From Chloroflexota bacterium (lineage in GTDB: Bacteria; Chloroflexota; Anaerolineae; Anaerolineales; JACQED01), in contig JACQED010000621.1 of NCBI GenBank assembly GCA_016200785.1, forward strand, positions 1 to 5,440: a stretch of 5,440 nt of DNA, written 5' to 3'. Each line of letters begins with the position of its first letter. The first letter of the stretch is position 1. A model generated the notes under the pieces. The model was not told where the DNA came from and did no database searches. It saw only the letters and a program-made list of their open reading frames with translations. This document shows positions 1-4,877 of the stretch, in pieces. Position numbers and translations under genes: made by a program.

Positions 1-834
1 AATCAGCCCGGTTGCCTGCGTAAATAAATACCAGTTGTCCGCGTTCTGCGGATCGAGTTCGGGACTCTTGAGCCGCCAATCCTGAATCGCGCAACTCACC
101 GGCACGTCGATCCCGCCGAGCGTGTCCACGATCTCCTTGAAAGCGTCAAAATTGATTCGAGCGTAGTAATCAACCGGAATGCCGAGATTGTAGAGGATCG
201 TCTCCTCAAGATAAGCCGGGCCACCGCCGGGGAAGAAAGGTTTGCCCACAAGATCGGCGGTGTTGATGCGCCCCATCTTCACGCCGGGCAGATAAACGTA
301 GAGGTCGCGCGGGATGGAGAGCAGGGTGACGTAGCCCGCATCTTTGTTCACCGAAGCGACGATGATCGTGTCGGTCTGATACCCGGCGCCGGCCTGAATG
401 TCGTGCCGCCCGATGTCCGATCCGAGCAATAAGATGTTGACCACGCCTTTGTCGAACTGATAGCGCGCCGCCGGCGGCGGGATGGGCGTGATCAGCGTGC
501 CGGTCGGCGTGAACGGAATCCACAGCGTTGGCTCGCCCTTCCGCTTCGCCGTCGGCGTCGCGGACGGCGTGAGGCTGGCCGATGGCGTGACGCTCGGCGT
601 CGGCGACGGACCGGGCGTGGGGGAATAGAGAGGCGACGGTGTTATAGACGGAGTCGGAGTGCGGCTGGAGGTGAGTGTGGGGGAAGCGAAAAGATGGGCG
701 ATGGCCTCGCCGCGCGGGCCGCTCAACGCCAGCCAGACGATCGCCGTGAACACGACCGCGGCGGCGACGACGGCGGCGATGATGCGGCGAATTCTTTTTG
801 GTTCGGGGGTGTGGGCGGAAGGCAACATTGGCAT
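1..834 (-). CDS. LytR-CpsA-Psr (LCP) family cell-envelope protein, N-terminal part
   Basis: LCP proteins are membrane-anchored phosphotransferases that attach undecaprenyl-phosphate-linked glycopolymers to the cell wall or envelope. The frame is open from ATG 828 (276 codons) or the in-frame ATG 834 (278 codons) to the left edge, with no stop, so the C-terminus is missing. Numbering from 828: a basic N-terminus, one membrane helix at about 14-36, a Thr/Pro/Ser-rich linker at about 49-95, then the LCP domain from about 128. Family signatures visible are LLLGSD (133-138), QTDTI (151-155), SIPRDLYV (171-178), GRINTAD (186-192) and the block from GIPVDYYARINF through DTLGGIDV (216-242). The acidic and arginine residues D153, R174 and R187 fit the usual pyrophosphate-binding and catalytic positions. 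No good Shine-Dalgarno sequence precedes either ATG. The gene diverges from the MFS gene and has its own promoter at 951-959. Family assignment is firm; the polymer transferred cannot be told. Confidence 0.93.
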   Translation of the reverse strand, partial: MPMLPSAHTPEPKRIRRIIAAVVAAAVVFTAIVWLALSGPRGEAIAHLFASPTLTSSRTPTPSITPSPLYSPTPGPSPTPSVTPSASLTPSATPTAKRKGEPTLWIPFTPTGTLITPIPPPAARYQFDKGVVNILLLGSDIGRHDIQAGAGYQTDTIIVASVNKDAGYVTLLSIPRDLYVYLPGVKMGRINTADLVGKPFFPGGGPAYLEETILYNLGIPVDYYARINFDAFKEIVDTLGGIDVPVSCAIQDWRLKSPELDPQNADNWYLFTQATGLI

Positions 835-850
835 TGCGCGCGGAATTTGA

Positions 851-915
851 AACCGCGAAAACGCAAGGAGCGCAAAGTTTTTATTTGCCTTCGCATTCTC
901 GGCGTCTTCGCGGTT
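851..915. repeat. Imperfect palindromic repeat (REP/MITE-like) in the LCP leader
   Basis: The left arm starts aaccgcgaaaacgc (851-864). The right arm, read on the minus strand from 915, starts aaccgcgaagacgc. The outer 14 bases match at 13 positions. The inner parts are related A/G-rich blocks (ggagcgcaaag against gagaatgcgaagg) around a T-rich centre at 878-886. The motif family 'aaccgcgaag-acgc-aaag' is one I recognise as a dispersed palindrome in many environmental bacterial genomes, where it generates spurious short ORFs; that is recalled, not shown here. It lies inside the presumed 5' untranslated region of the LCP transcript and could fold there. Confidence 0.65.
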
Positions 916-950
916 AAGTTCTCACAGCGCATTCGGTAGAACGAGGCGGG

Positions 951-959
951 ATTATACCA
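951..959 (-). promoter_or_regulatory. Extended -10 promoter of the LCP gene
   Basis: Read on the minus strand the sequence is TGG-TATAAT: a perfect -10 hexamer (956-951) with the TGn extension. No convincing -35 hexamer lies 16-18 bp upstream, as expected for extended -10 promoters. Transcription would start near 944, giving a leader of about 110 nt that includes the palindromic repeat. Confidence 0.6.
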
Positions 960-987
960 TGCCTGGATCGACGGATTCGCCGAAAGG

Positions 988-1023
988 AACGGATCGCGAT
1001 ACGCTCGATTCTCTCGATCCGTT
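988..1023. promoter_or_regulatory. Inverted repeat between divergent promoters, possible operator
   Basis: Perfect 9-bp arms, aacggatcg (988-996) and cgatccgtt (1015-1023), are separated by 18 bp. A further ggatcg copy lies at 965-970. The repeat sits between the minus-strand -10 (951-956) and the plus-strand -10 (1041-1046), so a bound dimer could affect both genes. No regulator gene is visible nearby. It could also be a chance palindrome. Confidence 0.35.
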
Positions 1024-1037
1024 GTTCTGAAGCTGCG

Positions 1038-1046
1038 TGCTATAAT
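1038..1046 (+). promoter_or_regulatory. Extended -10 promoter of the MFS gene
   Basis: The sequence TGC-TATAAT is a perfect -10 with TGn extension. The hexamer ends 9 bases before ATG 1056, so the transcript probably begins about 3-5 nt before the start codon. This explains the lack of a Shine-Dalgarno sequence and suggests nearly leaderless translation. Confidence 0.65.
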
Positions 1047-1055
1047 CGCGTTCCC

Positions 1056-2375
1056 ATGACGGTTTCATCGCCGCCTGACTTTTCGCGATACGCCCTGCGC
1101 AACCGGCTGGCTTTTTTTGCCGACTACGTCCTGTTCGGGTTGGGGCTGACGTTTGCCAGCGGGAGCACGATCCTGCCGGCGTTCGCCGCGCGCCTGACCG
1201 ACTCGAAGATTCTGATCGGCGCGGTCGGCTCGGTGCTGTTCGGCGCGTGGCTTCTGCCGCAGATTCTCGCCGCCAATTATCTCAGCGACAAGCGCGAGAA
1301 GTATCCGCACATGATCCGCGGCAGTTGGGTCGGGCGTCCGTTCTTCTGGCTGTACGCGATCTTCCTCGTGCTGGGCGGCGCGGCTTATCCGGCGCTGGCG
1401 CTCGTGCTGCTGTTGATCGGCCTGGCGATCTTTTCGGCGATGGATGCCTACGTCGCGCTGGCGTGGTTCGACCTGTTCGGCAAGGCCATGCCGCCGAACG
1501 AACGTGGGCGGGTGGTCGGGCTGGGGCAATTGGTGAACGGACTGTTGGCAGTTGGCGCGGGTTGGCTGGTCAACTATTTGCTTTCAGAGAACGGGCTTGC
1601 CTTTCCGTACAGCTACGCAATCATCTTCACGCTGGCCGGCATCTGCTTCATGGCCTCACTGCTGGCCTGTTACTATATCGTCGAACTGCCCGGCGAAGTG
1701 AAAGAGACGATGGCGGCGTGGCGCGACTACATTCCACAGTTGGGCGCAGTGTTCAAGCACGATCGGTCTTTCGCGCGGTTCAACGCCGTGCGGCTGTTGG
1801 CCGGCTTGCACGGCATGGCGACGCCGTTCTACGTGATCTACGCGACGCGCGTGGCGGGCCTGCCCGACTCGTCCATCGGCGTCTTTCTCACGGCGCAGAC
1901 CATCGGCACGGCCCTGGCCGGCATCGGATTGGGCCTCGTGGCCGATCGCAAAGGCAGTCACCGCGTCATTCAGATTTCGAGTGTTTTGGAAGTCGTCGCG
2001 GTGATCGCGGCGCTTGTTTTGGCGTTGGGCGGCTTCCGTGCGAGCGTCGGCTGGATATACCCTCTCATCTTCGCCATCATTGGCATCGTCGAAGGCTCGC
2101 TCATGCTCGGCTATTTCAATTACCTGCTCGACATCTCGCCGAGCGACAATCGGCCGGTGTACATGGGATTGACTAACACGCTGGCCGGCCTTTTGGTCAT
2201 CATGCCCCTCATCGGCGGATGGATTCTCGAACACTTCTCGTTCACGGCGCTCTTCGCGCTCACGGCGATTGGCATCATCCCTGCGGCCTTTCTCGCCTTC
2301 ACACTGCCAAAGGCCGTGCGCCACGAACCGGCTCCGGTTTCCCACGGCGTCGAAGCGAGCCTGCCCGCGGCGTAG
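1056..2375 (+). CDS. Major facilitator superfamily (MFS) transporter
   Basis: A 439-residue inner-membrane protein of typical MFS length. I count twelve hydrophobic segments, at roughly 18-42, 52-72, 95-115, 116-138, 153-175, 186-207, 237-262, 273-297, 306-326, 331-352, 367-390 and 393-416. The loop between helices 2 and 3 has a degenerate MFS motif A (YLSDKREKYP, about 75-84). The pseudo-repeat of this motif after helix 8 is better kept (GLVADRKGSHR, about 283-293). NERGRVVGLG near 148-157 resembles the conserved segment at the start of helix 5. The substrate cannot be read from the sequence; the charged motif A loops favour a secondary transporter or efflux pump. ATG 1056 is chosen because the -10 box lies immediately upstream, leaving no room for an earlier start. 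The stop at 2373-2375 is followed by no clear terminator before the next gene's promoter. Confidence 0.9.
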   Translation: MTVSSPPDFSRYALRNRLAFFADYVLFGLGLTFASGSTILPAFAARLTDSKILIGAVGSVLFGAWLLPQILAANYLSDKREKYPHMIRGSWVGRPFFWLYAIFLVLGGAAYPALALVLLLIGLAIFSAMDAYVALAWFDLFGKAMPPNERGRVVGLGQLVNGLLAVGAGWLVNYLLSENGLAFPYSYAIIFTLAGICFMASLLACYYIVELPGEVKETMAAWRDYIPQLGAVFKHDRSFARFNAVRLLAGLHGMATPFYVIYATRVAGLPDSSIGVFLTAQTIGTALAGIGLGLVADRKGSHRVIQISSVLEVVAVIAALVLALGGFRASVGWIYPLIFAIIGIVEGSLMLGYFNYLLDISPSDNRPVYMGLTNTLAGLLVIMPLIGGWILEHFSFTALFALTAIGIIPAAFLAFTLPKAVRHEPAPVSHGVEASLPAA

Positions 2376-2425
2376 ACTCACACACAGGGGGTTGCATGAG
2401 CCGCACAAATTCTGGCGAACTTGAG

Positions 2426-2453
2426 TTGCGCTCCCGCGGGCCGGGACTATACT
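2426..2453 (+). promoter_or_regulatory. Candidate promoter for the 393-residue membrane protein
   Basis: TTGCGC (2426-2431) and TATACT (2448-2453) are separated by 16 bp. The -10 matches five of six consensus bases; the -35 only its TTG. Transcription would start near 2460, leaving a leader of about 59 nt with the ribosome binding site at 2506-2514. Its position supports the start at 2519 over an upstream in-frame ATG at 2396. Confidence 0.5.
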
Positions 2454-2505
2454 TGCCCCAGGCTGATGCCAAAAGCGGGCGTATTCTCGCGGAGATGAGC
2501 CGAGA

Positions 2506-2514
2506 AAAGGAGGT
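2506..2514 (+). promoter_or_regulatory. Strong ribosome binding site deciding the start at 2519
   Basis: AAAGGAGGT is a near-perfect anti-16S match, with 4 bases between it and ATG 2519. Two other in-frame ATGs exist upstream: 2396 (weaker AGGGGG about 4 bases before it) and 2495 (only an adjacent GCGGAG, too close). This site is the best in the window. Confidence 0.75.
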
Positions 2515-2518
2515 CACT

Positions 2519-3700
2519 ATGGCCGAGGAGAGGTCCCGAATCGCATCCGACAGCAACAAGGCGTTGCTGGTGCTTGGCGTAACCATGTTGGTTGGCGTAG
2601 CGGGCGTCGTCGTCTTTGCCGCGCAGGCCGCCAATTTTGCGCAGTTTTTTTCGATTGCCACCGTCGGCGTAATGATTGCCGGCGCGTCGCTGATGAGCGG
2701 CGCTTTGCTCGGTTTTCTATTCGGAATTCCTCACACGCTCCAGCAAAACCCGGAGGGGCAGGGCGAAAGGGTTGGCTACCGGGCCAACACGAATCTCGAG
2801 CAAATCTCGGATTGGTTGACAAAGATTCTGGTCGGCGTCGGGCTGACGCAACTTAGCGGACTGCCCGGAAAACTACAGCAAGTCGCGAGTTACCTCGGCA
2901 GTGGACTTGGTAATTCCAACAACAGCAACGCTTTTGCCCTCGCCATTCTTATCTACTTCGTGGTCTGCGGCTTCCTATTCGGTTTCTTGTGGACTCGGCT
3001 GTTCCTGGCCGGCGCGCTCCGGCAAGCCGACCTGACGGCTCTCGGCGCGCTGGCAGACCAAGTCAAACAGACAAGCCAACAGGTCGAGAAGAAACTTGAA
3101 GAGTTGGGCAAACAGTCGCAAGTCGACGCCGCCGCGCTGAGTCTGGCCCAACGCCAATTGAACCCCAGCACCGACACCCCGCCGCCCACCCTGGAAGAAC
3201 TCAAGGCGGCGATCATAGCCGCCACTGCGCCGGTCAAAGTCACCCTCTTCAATCAGTCGCAGCTGCTTCGTTCGGAGAACTGGCGCGACGACAAGCCGAA
3301 GATGGAGCGCTCCATTCCCATTTTCCGCGCGCTAATCGCCAGCGAAAACGGCGCCAAATTCCACCGCAATCACGGCCAACTCGGCTTTGCGTTGAAGGAC
3401 CAGCGGAATCCCGACTGGACAGAGGCGGAGGCCGAACTGACCAAGGCGATAGAAATTCGTGGCAGTTGGCAAACCGAGGGGTGGCTGTTCTACGAATTCA
3501 ACCGGGCCATTTGCAGGATCGTGCTGGACAAGGATTACCAGCAGGACATGAAGTCCAAGGCCGAAGCGCGACAGAGGATTTTTGACGACTTGAGCGCCGT
3601 GTCTCAGTCGGAACTGAAGGGACTCATTCCGAAGGTTCCGGAAATTGGCAAGTGGATGAGTCTGAATAAAATCACGGGCAAAGACTTGCGGCCGTCTTGA
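2519..3700 (+). CDS. Unrecognised membrane protein with coiled coil and TPR-like C-terminal domain
   Basis: A 393-residue protein whose function I do not recognise. Membrane helices lie at about 14-36, 43-70 and 138-165. Directly after helix 2 comes GIPHTLQ (69-75), then a polar stretch and NTNLEQISDWLTK (90-102) followed by ILVGVGLTQL (103-112). I have an impression of seeing this GIP-TLQ plus TNLEQISDWLTK pairing in other uncharacterised bacterial membrane proteins, but I cannot name a family. Residues about 170-215 are rich in Gln, Glu, Lys and Leu and look like a coiled coil. A Pro/Thr break (214-223) precedes a soluble domain. In this domain HGQLGFALKDQ (285-295) and AEAELTKAIEIRG (303-315) resemble one TPR helix pair. 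The protein probably sits in the inner membrane with a cytoplasmic C-terminal scaffold. It has its own promoter and Shine-Dalgarno sequence. The next promoter starts 41 bases after its stop, so co-transcription with the DUF3800 gene is uncertain. Confidence 0.82.
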   Translation: MAEERSRIASDSNKALLVLGVTMLVGVAGVVVFAAQAANFAQFFSIATVGVMIAGASLMSGALLGFLFGIPHTLQQNPEGQGERVGYRANTNLEQISDWLTKILVGVGLTQLSGLPGKLQQVASYLGSGLGNSNNSNAFALAILIYFVVCGFLFGFLWTRLFLAGALRQADLTALGALADQVKQTSQQVEKKLEELGKQSQVDAAALSLAQRQLNPSTDTPPPTLEELKAAIIAATAPVKVTLFNQSQLLRSENWRDDKPKMERSIPIFRALIASENGAKFHRNHGQLGFALKDQRNPDWTEAEAELTKAIEIRGSWQTEGWLFYEFNRAICRIVLDKDYQQDMKSKAEARQRIFDDLSAVSQSELKGLIPKVPEIGKWMSLNKITGKDLRPS

Positions 3701-3740
3701 TGAATCATGCGGCGGTAGAGACTTTTGACGGGTCAGAGGA

Positions 3741-3749
3741 TGGTACACT
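3741..3749 (+). promoter_or_regulatory. Extended -10 promoter for the RNA upstream of the DUF3800 gene
   Basis: TGG-TACACT has the TGn extension and four of six -10 matches. A TTGACG at 3725-3730 is a good -35 word but lies only 13 bp away, too close for standard spacing. Transcription would begin near 3756. The form is close to the other promoters in this window, such as TGGTATAAT and TGGTAAACT. Confidence 0.5.
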
Positions 3750-3755
3750 TGCCGC

Positions 3756-3937
3756 CATGCCACGCATCGCCACCGCCATCGCCCACCCGAAATTGAACGA
3801 CTCGGACTGTCCGCAAAGGCAAGACGCGGCGAGGCGGGCGCAACACTGGCCGACTCCCTGTTCGTAAGTGTGGGCGTGCCCATCGCGGCACGGTGAGACG
3901 ACGGGCCGTAGGGCGACACCCTGCGGCCTTTTCGTTT
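3756..3937 (+). ncRNA. Candidate structured RNA (about 180 nt) upstream of the DUF3800 gene
   Basis: The stretch is bounded by an extended -10 promoter (3741-3749) and a strong terminator-like hairpin (3904-3937), and no frame runs through it as a convincing protein. Possible helices seen by eye are: CGCCCAC (3780-3786) with GTGGGCG (3870-3876), closing a multibranch region; CCGA (3787-3790) with TCGG (3802-3805); CCGC (3811-3814) with a downstream GCGG; ACACT (3843-3847) with AGTGT (3867-3871), which competes with the closing helix; and CGTGCC (3875-3880) with GGCACG (3887-3892) around a 6-nt loop. From memory, comparative genomics has described several RNA motif families named for their association with DUF3800 genes (DUF3800-I and later numbers), and this arrangement fits. 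I cannot assign it to one of them by sequence. Alternatives are a short leaderless ORF at 3757-3867 or a long attenuated leader. Confidence 0.5.
3904..3937 (+). terminator. Intrinsic terminator-like hairpin ending the candidate RNA
   Basis: GGCCGTAGGG (3904-3913) pairs with CCCTGCGGCC (3919-3928) over ten positions, one of them a G-U wobble, around the loop CGACA. It is followed by TTTTCGTTT (3929-3937). It lies 107 bases before the DUF3800 start, so it either ends a free-standing RNA or acts as an attenuator. It could also be an internal helix of a longer RNA. Confidence 0.6.
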
Positions 3938-3942
3938 CCGCT

Positions 3943-3983
3943 GGTCGGGCGATCCGACCGAAGCCGTGACCGCGAAACCGACC
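3943..3983 (+). other. Hairpin with two alternative partners before the DUF3800 gene
   Basis: GGTCGG (3943-3948) can pair with CCGACC at 3954-3959 (5-nt loop) or with an identical CCGACC at 3978-3983. The two copies are part of the direct repeat CCGACCG. The pairings exclude each other, as in a switch, but nothing shows that both form. The stretch from 3984 to 4044 holds AGAGGAG (4000-4006) and no strong ribosome binding site close to ATG 4045. Confidence 0.35.
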
Positions 3984-4044
3984 GGATTGAAAATCCAGCA
4001 GAGGAGTTTATCAAGTACAATGGCACGAATGGGGATACCCGCTG

Positions 4045-4611
4045 ATGCGACACCTGTTTTGCTACGTTGACGAAACCGGGCAGGACACGCGCGGCGTGTT
4101 GTTCATCGTGGCGGTGGTGATCGCCGAAGACGACGTAGAGGCCGTGCGCCAAGCGTGCGAGCGAATCGAGCGGGCGACCGGCAAGCGGGCGAAGTGGATC
4201 AAGACCCGCTATGCGCGGCGGCTGGAATACGCCCGGCAAGTGCTGGCAGAGTCGGCCTTCCGAGGGCGGCTGTACGCGGCGACGCATTTGAATCAACGTG
4301 ACTATCTCCGCCTGACTTTGCAGACGATCGCGGAAGCCCTGAAAGACACGGGCGGCGGCAAGTATGAGGCGACGATCCGAATCGACGGCCTGCCGCGAAC
4401 ACAGGAGCGACTCGCCACGCTGGAATTGCGCCGAATGGGGGTTGCCGGGGGAAGAGTCAAAGGAGTCCGGCGCGACGAAAACGATGCCCTGATCCGGCTG
4501 GCCGATGCGATCTGTGGCCTGTGCCGGGCGGCGCGGGAAGATCAGCCGGAGATGAAAGCCTTGTGGGAAAGGGCAGTGAAAGCGGGTGTGGTGCGCGAGT
4601 TGGAGAAATAA
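4045..4611 (+). CDS. DUF3800 family protein, RNase H-like fold predicted
   Basis: The 188-residue protein carries the family pattern: an N-terminal strand ending in YVDETG (7-12; usually DESG), a basic/aromatic KWIKTRYARR segment (50-59), a central strand with RIDGL (112-116), and the C-terminal DENDALIRLADAICG (144-158). D9, D114 and D147 or D154 are candidates for the metal-binding acidic residues of an RNase H-like nuclease. DUF3800 is thought to adopt such a fold, but its activity is, as far as I know, not established. The early position of DETG supports ATG 4045; the nearest upstream purine run is GGGGAT (4031-4036). The start overlaps a TGA (4043-4045) of an Arg-rich upstream frame that is probably not coding. 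A candidate structured RNA lies upstream, and a convergent small RNA transcript would end at this gene's stop codon. The pairing suggests that the protein acts on, or with, an RNA; that is inference. Confidence 0.85.
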   Translation: MRHLFCYVDETGQDTRGVLFIVAVVIAEDDVEAVRQACERIERATGKRAKWIKTRYARRLEYARQVLAESAFRGRLYAATHLNQRDYLRLTLQTIAEALKDTGGGKYEATIRIDGLPRTQERLATLELRRMGVAGGRVKGVRRDENDALIRLADAICGLCRAAREDQPEMKALWERAVKAGVVRELEK

Positions 4612-4641
4612 AAATCCCCCTCGCGGCAGCGCGGTAGGGGG
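4606..4641 (-). terminator. Intrinsic terminator of the minus-strand small RNA
   Basis: On the minus strand CCCCCT (4641-4636) pairs with AGGGGG (4621-4616). An inner CGCG/CGCG pair (4633-4630 with 4625-4622) is separated by a 2-nt bulge and a 4-nt loop. The stem is followed directly by ATTTTTATTT (4615-4606). The T-run lies on the minus side only; on the plus strand the stem is followed by TTATGG, so it is at best a weak stop for the DUF3800 transcript. Confidence 0.65.
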
Positions 4642-4694
4642 TTATGGCCTATCTCTTGGCAGAGCACCCACCCATACGGGCAGTTTTCGGCCAC
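4608..4694 (-). ncRNA. Candidate small RNA (about 85 nt), convergent with the DUF3800 gene
   Basis: A perfect extended -10 (TGGTATAAT, 4709-4701) and a terminator (4641-4606) bound a stretch too short for a protein gene. On the minus strand TGGCC (4693-4689) pairs with GGCCA (4649-4645). It encloses two hairpins, CCC-GTAT-GGG (4680-4671) and CTCT-GCCA-AGAG (4664-4653), which makes a three-way junction before the terminator stem. A GGTGGG segment could instead pair with CCCTACC of the terminator. I do not recognise a known RNA: no SRP, 6S, tmRNA or hammerhead core is visible. The 3' end would reach the stop codon of the DUF3800 gene in antisense. It could be a partner RNA, a regulator, or unrelated. 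Confidence 0.5.
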
Positions 4695-4700
4695 GCCGGC

Positions 4701-4709
4701 ATTATACCA
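4701..4709 (-). promoter_or_regulatory. Extended -10 promoter of the minus-strand small RNA
   Basis: Read on the minus strand this is TGG-TATAAT, identical to the LCP promoter. No clear -35 hexamer is present; the expected -35 region falls inside the inverted repeat at 4712-4743. The predicted start is near 4694. Confidence 0.6.
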
Positions 4710-4711
4710 CA

Positions 4712-4743
4712 ATCACGGCGCGAGTCGTGATAGACTCGCGCTG
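4712..4743. repeat. Nested inverted repeats upstream of the small-RNA promoter
   Basis: Perfect 9-bp arms, gcgcgagtc (4718-4726) and gactcgcgc (4733-4741), flank gtgata; a G-T wobble and a C-G pair extend them outward. An overlapping second palindrome pairs ATCACG (4712-4717) with CGTGAT (4726-4731). No T-run follows on either strand, so it is unlikely to be a terminator. It lies about 10-35 bp upstream of the minus-strand -10 and may be an operator. Confidence 0.4.
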
Positions 4744-4813
4744 ACGAAAAAGACGCCCGCGTGAGTTGTCAGACTCCGGGGGCATGGCTTGGCCCGATGC
4801 GACCGGCCGCCGT

Positions 4814-4841
4814 TTGAATTGCTCGACGTGCGTGGTAAACT
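4814..4841 (+). promoter_or_regulatory. Promoter of the mevalonate-pathway decarboxylase gene
   Basis: TTGAAT (4814-4819) and TAAACT (4836-4841) are separated by 16 bp, with a TGG extension at 4833-4835. Transcription would start near 4848, about 30 nt before ATG 4878. That leaves room for AAGGTGGT (4861-4868), a fair Shine-Dalgarno sequence ending 9 bases before the start. Confidence 0.55.
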
Positions 4842-4877
4842 GGCGATAGAAAACGATGAAAAGGTGGTCTACGCCTC

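Noticed and set aside
540..690. Repetitive DNA with recurring gtcggcg/gcgtcgg words, possibly a tandem repeat.
   Set aside because: It encodes the Thr/Pro/Ser linker of the LCP protein. The repetition follows from codons for Pro-Thr-Pro-Ser runs and has no fixed unit.
659..939. Short plus-strand open frames across the LCP start region.
   Set aside because: They are antisense to the well-supported LCP gene or read through the palindromic repeat, which commonly gives spurious ORFs.
2219..2518. Upstream extension of the 393-residue protein, including an ATG at 2396 with AGGGGG before it.
   Set aside because: The first part overlaps the end of the MFS gene in another frame. A candidate promoter (2426-2453) and a much stronger ribosome binding site (2506-2514) point to ATG 2519, and the extra N-terminal residues show no domain.
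3893..4045. Arg-rich 50-codon frame starting GTG 3893, whose TGA overlaps the DUF3800 ATG.
   Set aside because: The only start codon is a GTG without a ribosome binding site, and the frame crosses the terminator hairpin. The composition looks like the translation of GC-rich noncoding sequence.
3332..4296. Long minus-strand open frames opposite the membrane-protein gene, the candidate RNA and the DUF3800 gene.
   Set aside because: They are shadows of GC-rich coding sequence. They are rich in Arg, Pro and Ser, have no recognisable domain, and overlap better-supported plus-strand genes.
4646..4670. Resemblance of ctcttggcagagcacc to a tRNA D-arm on the plus strand.
   Set aside because: There is no matching acceptor stem, anticodon arm or T-loop nearby, and the minus-strand promoter and terminator explain the stretch better.
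4728..4736. TGATAGACT as a plus-strand extended -10.
   Set aside because: It lies within the inverted repeat, matches only four of six -10 bases, and no gene or RNA start follows before the better promoter at 4814-4841.
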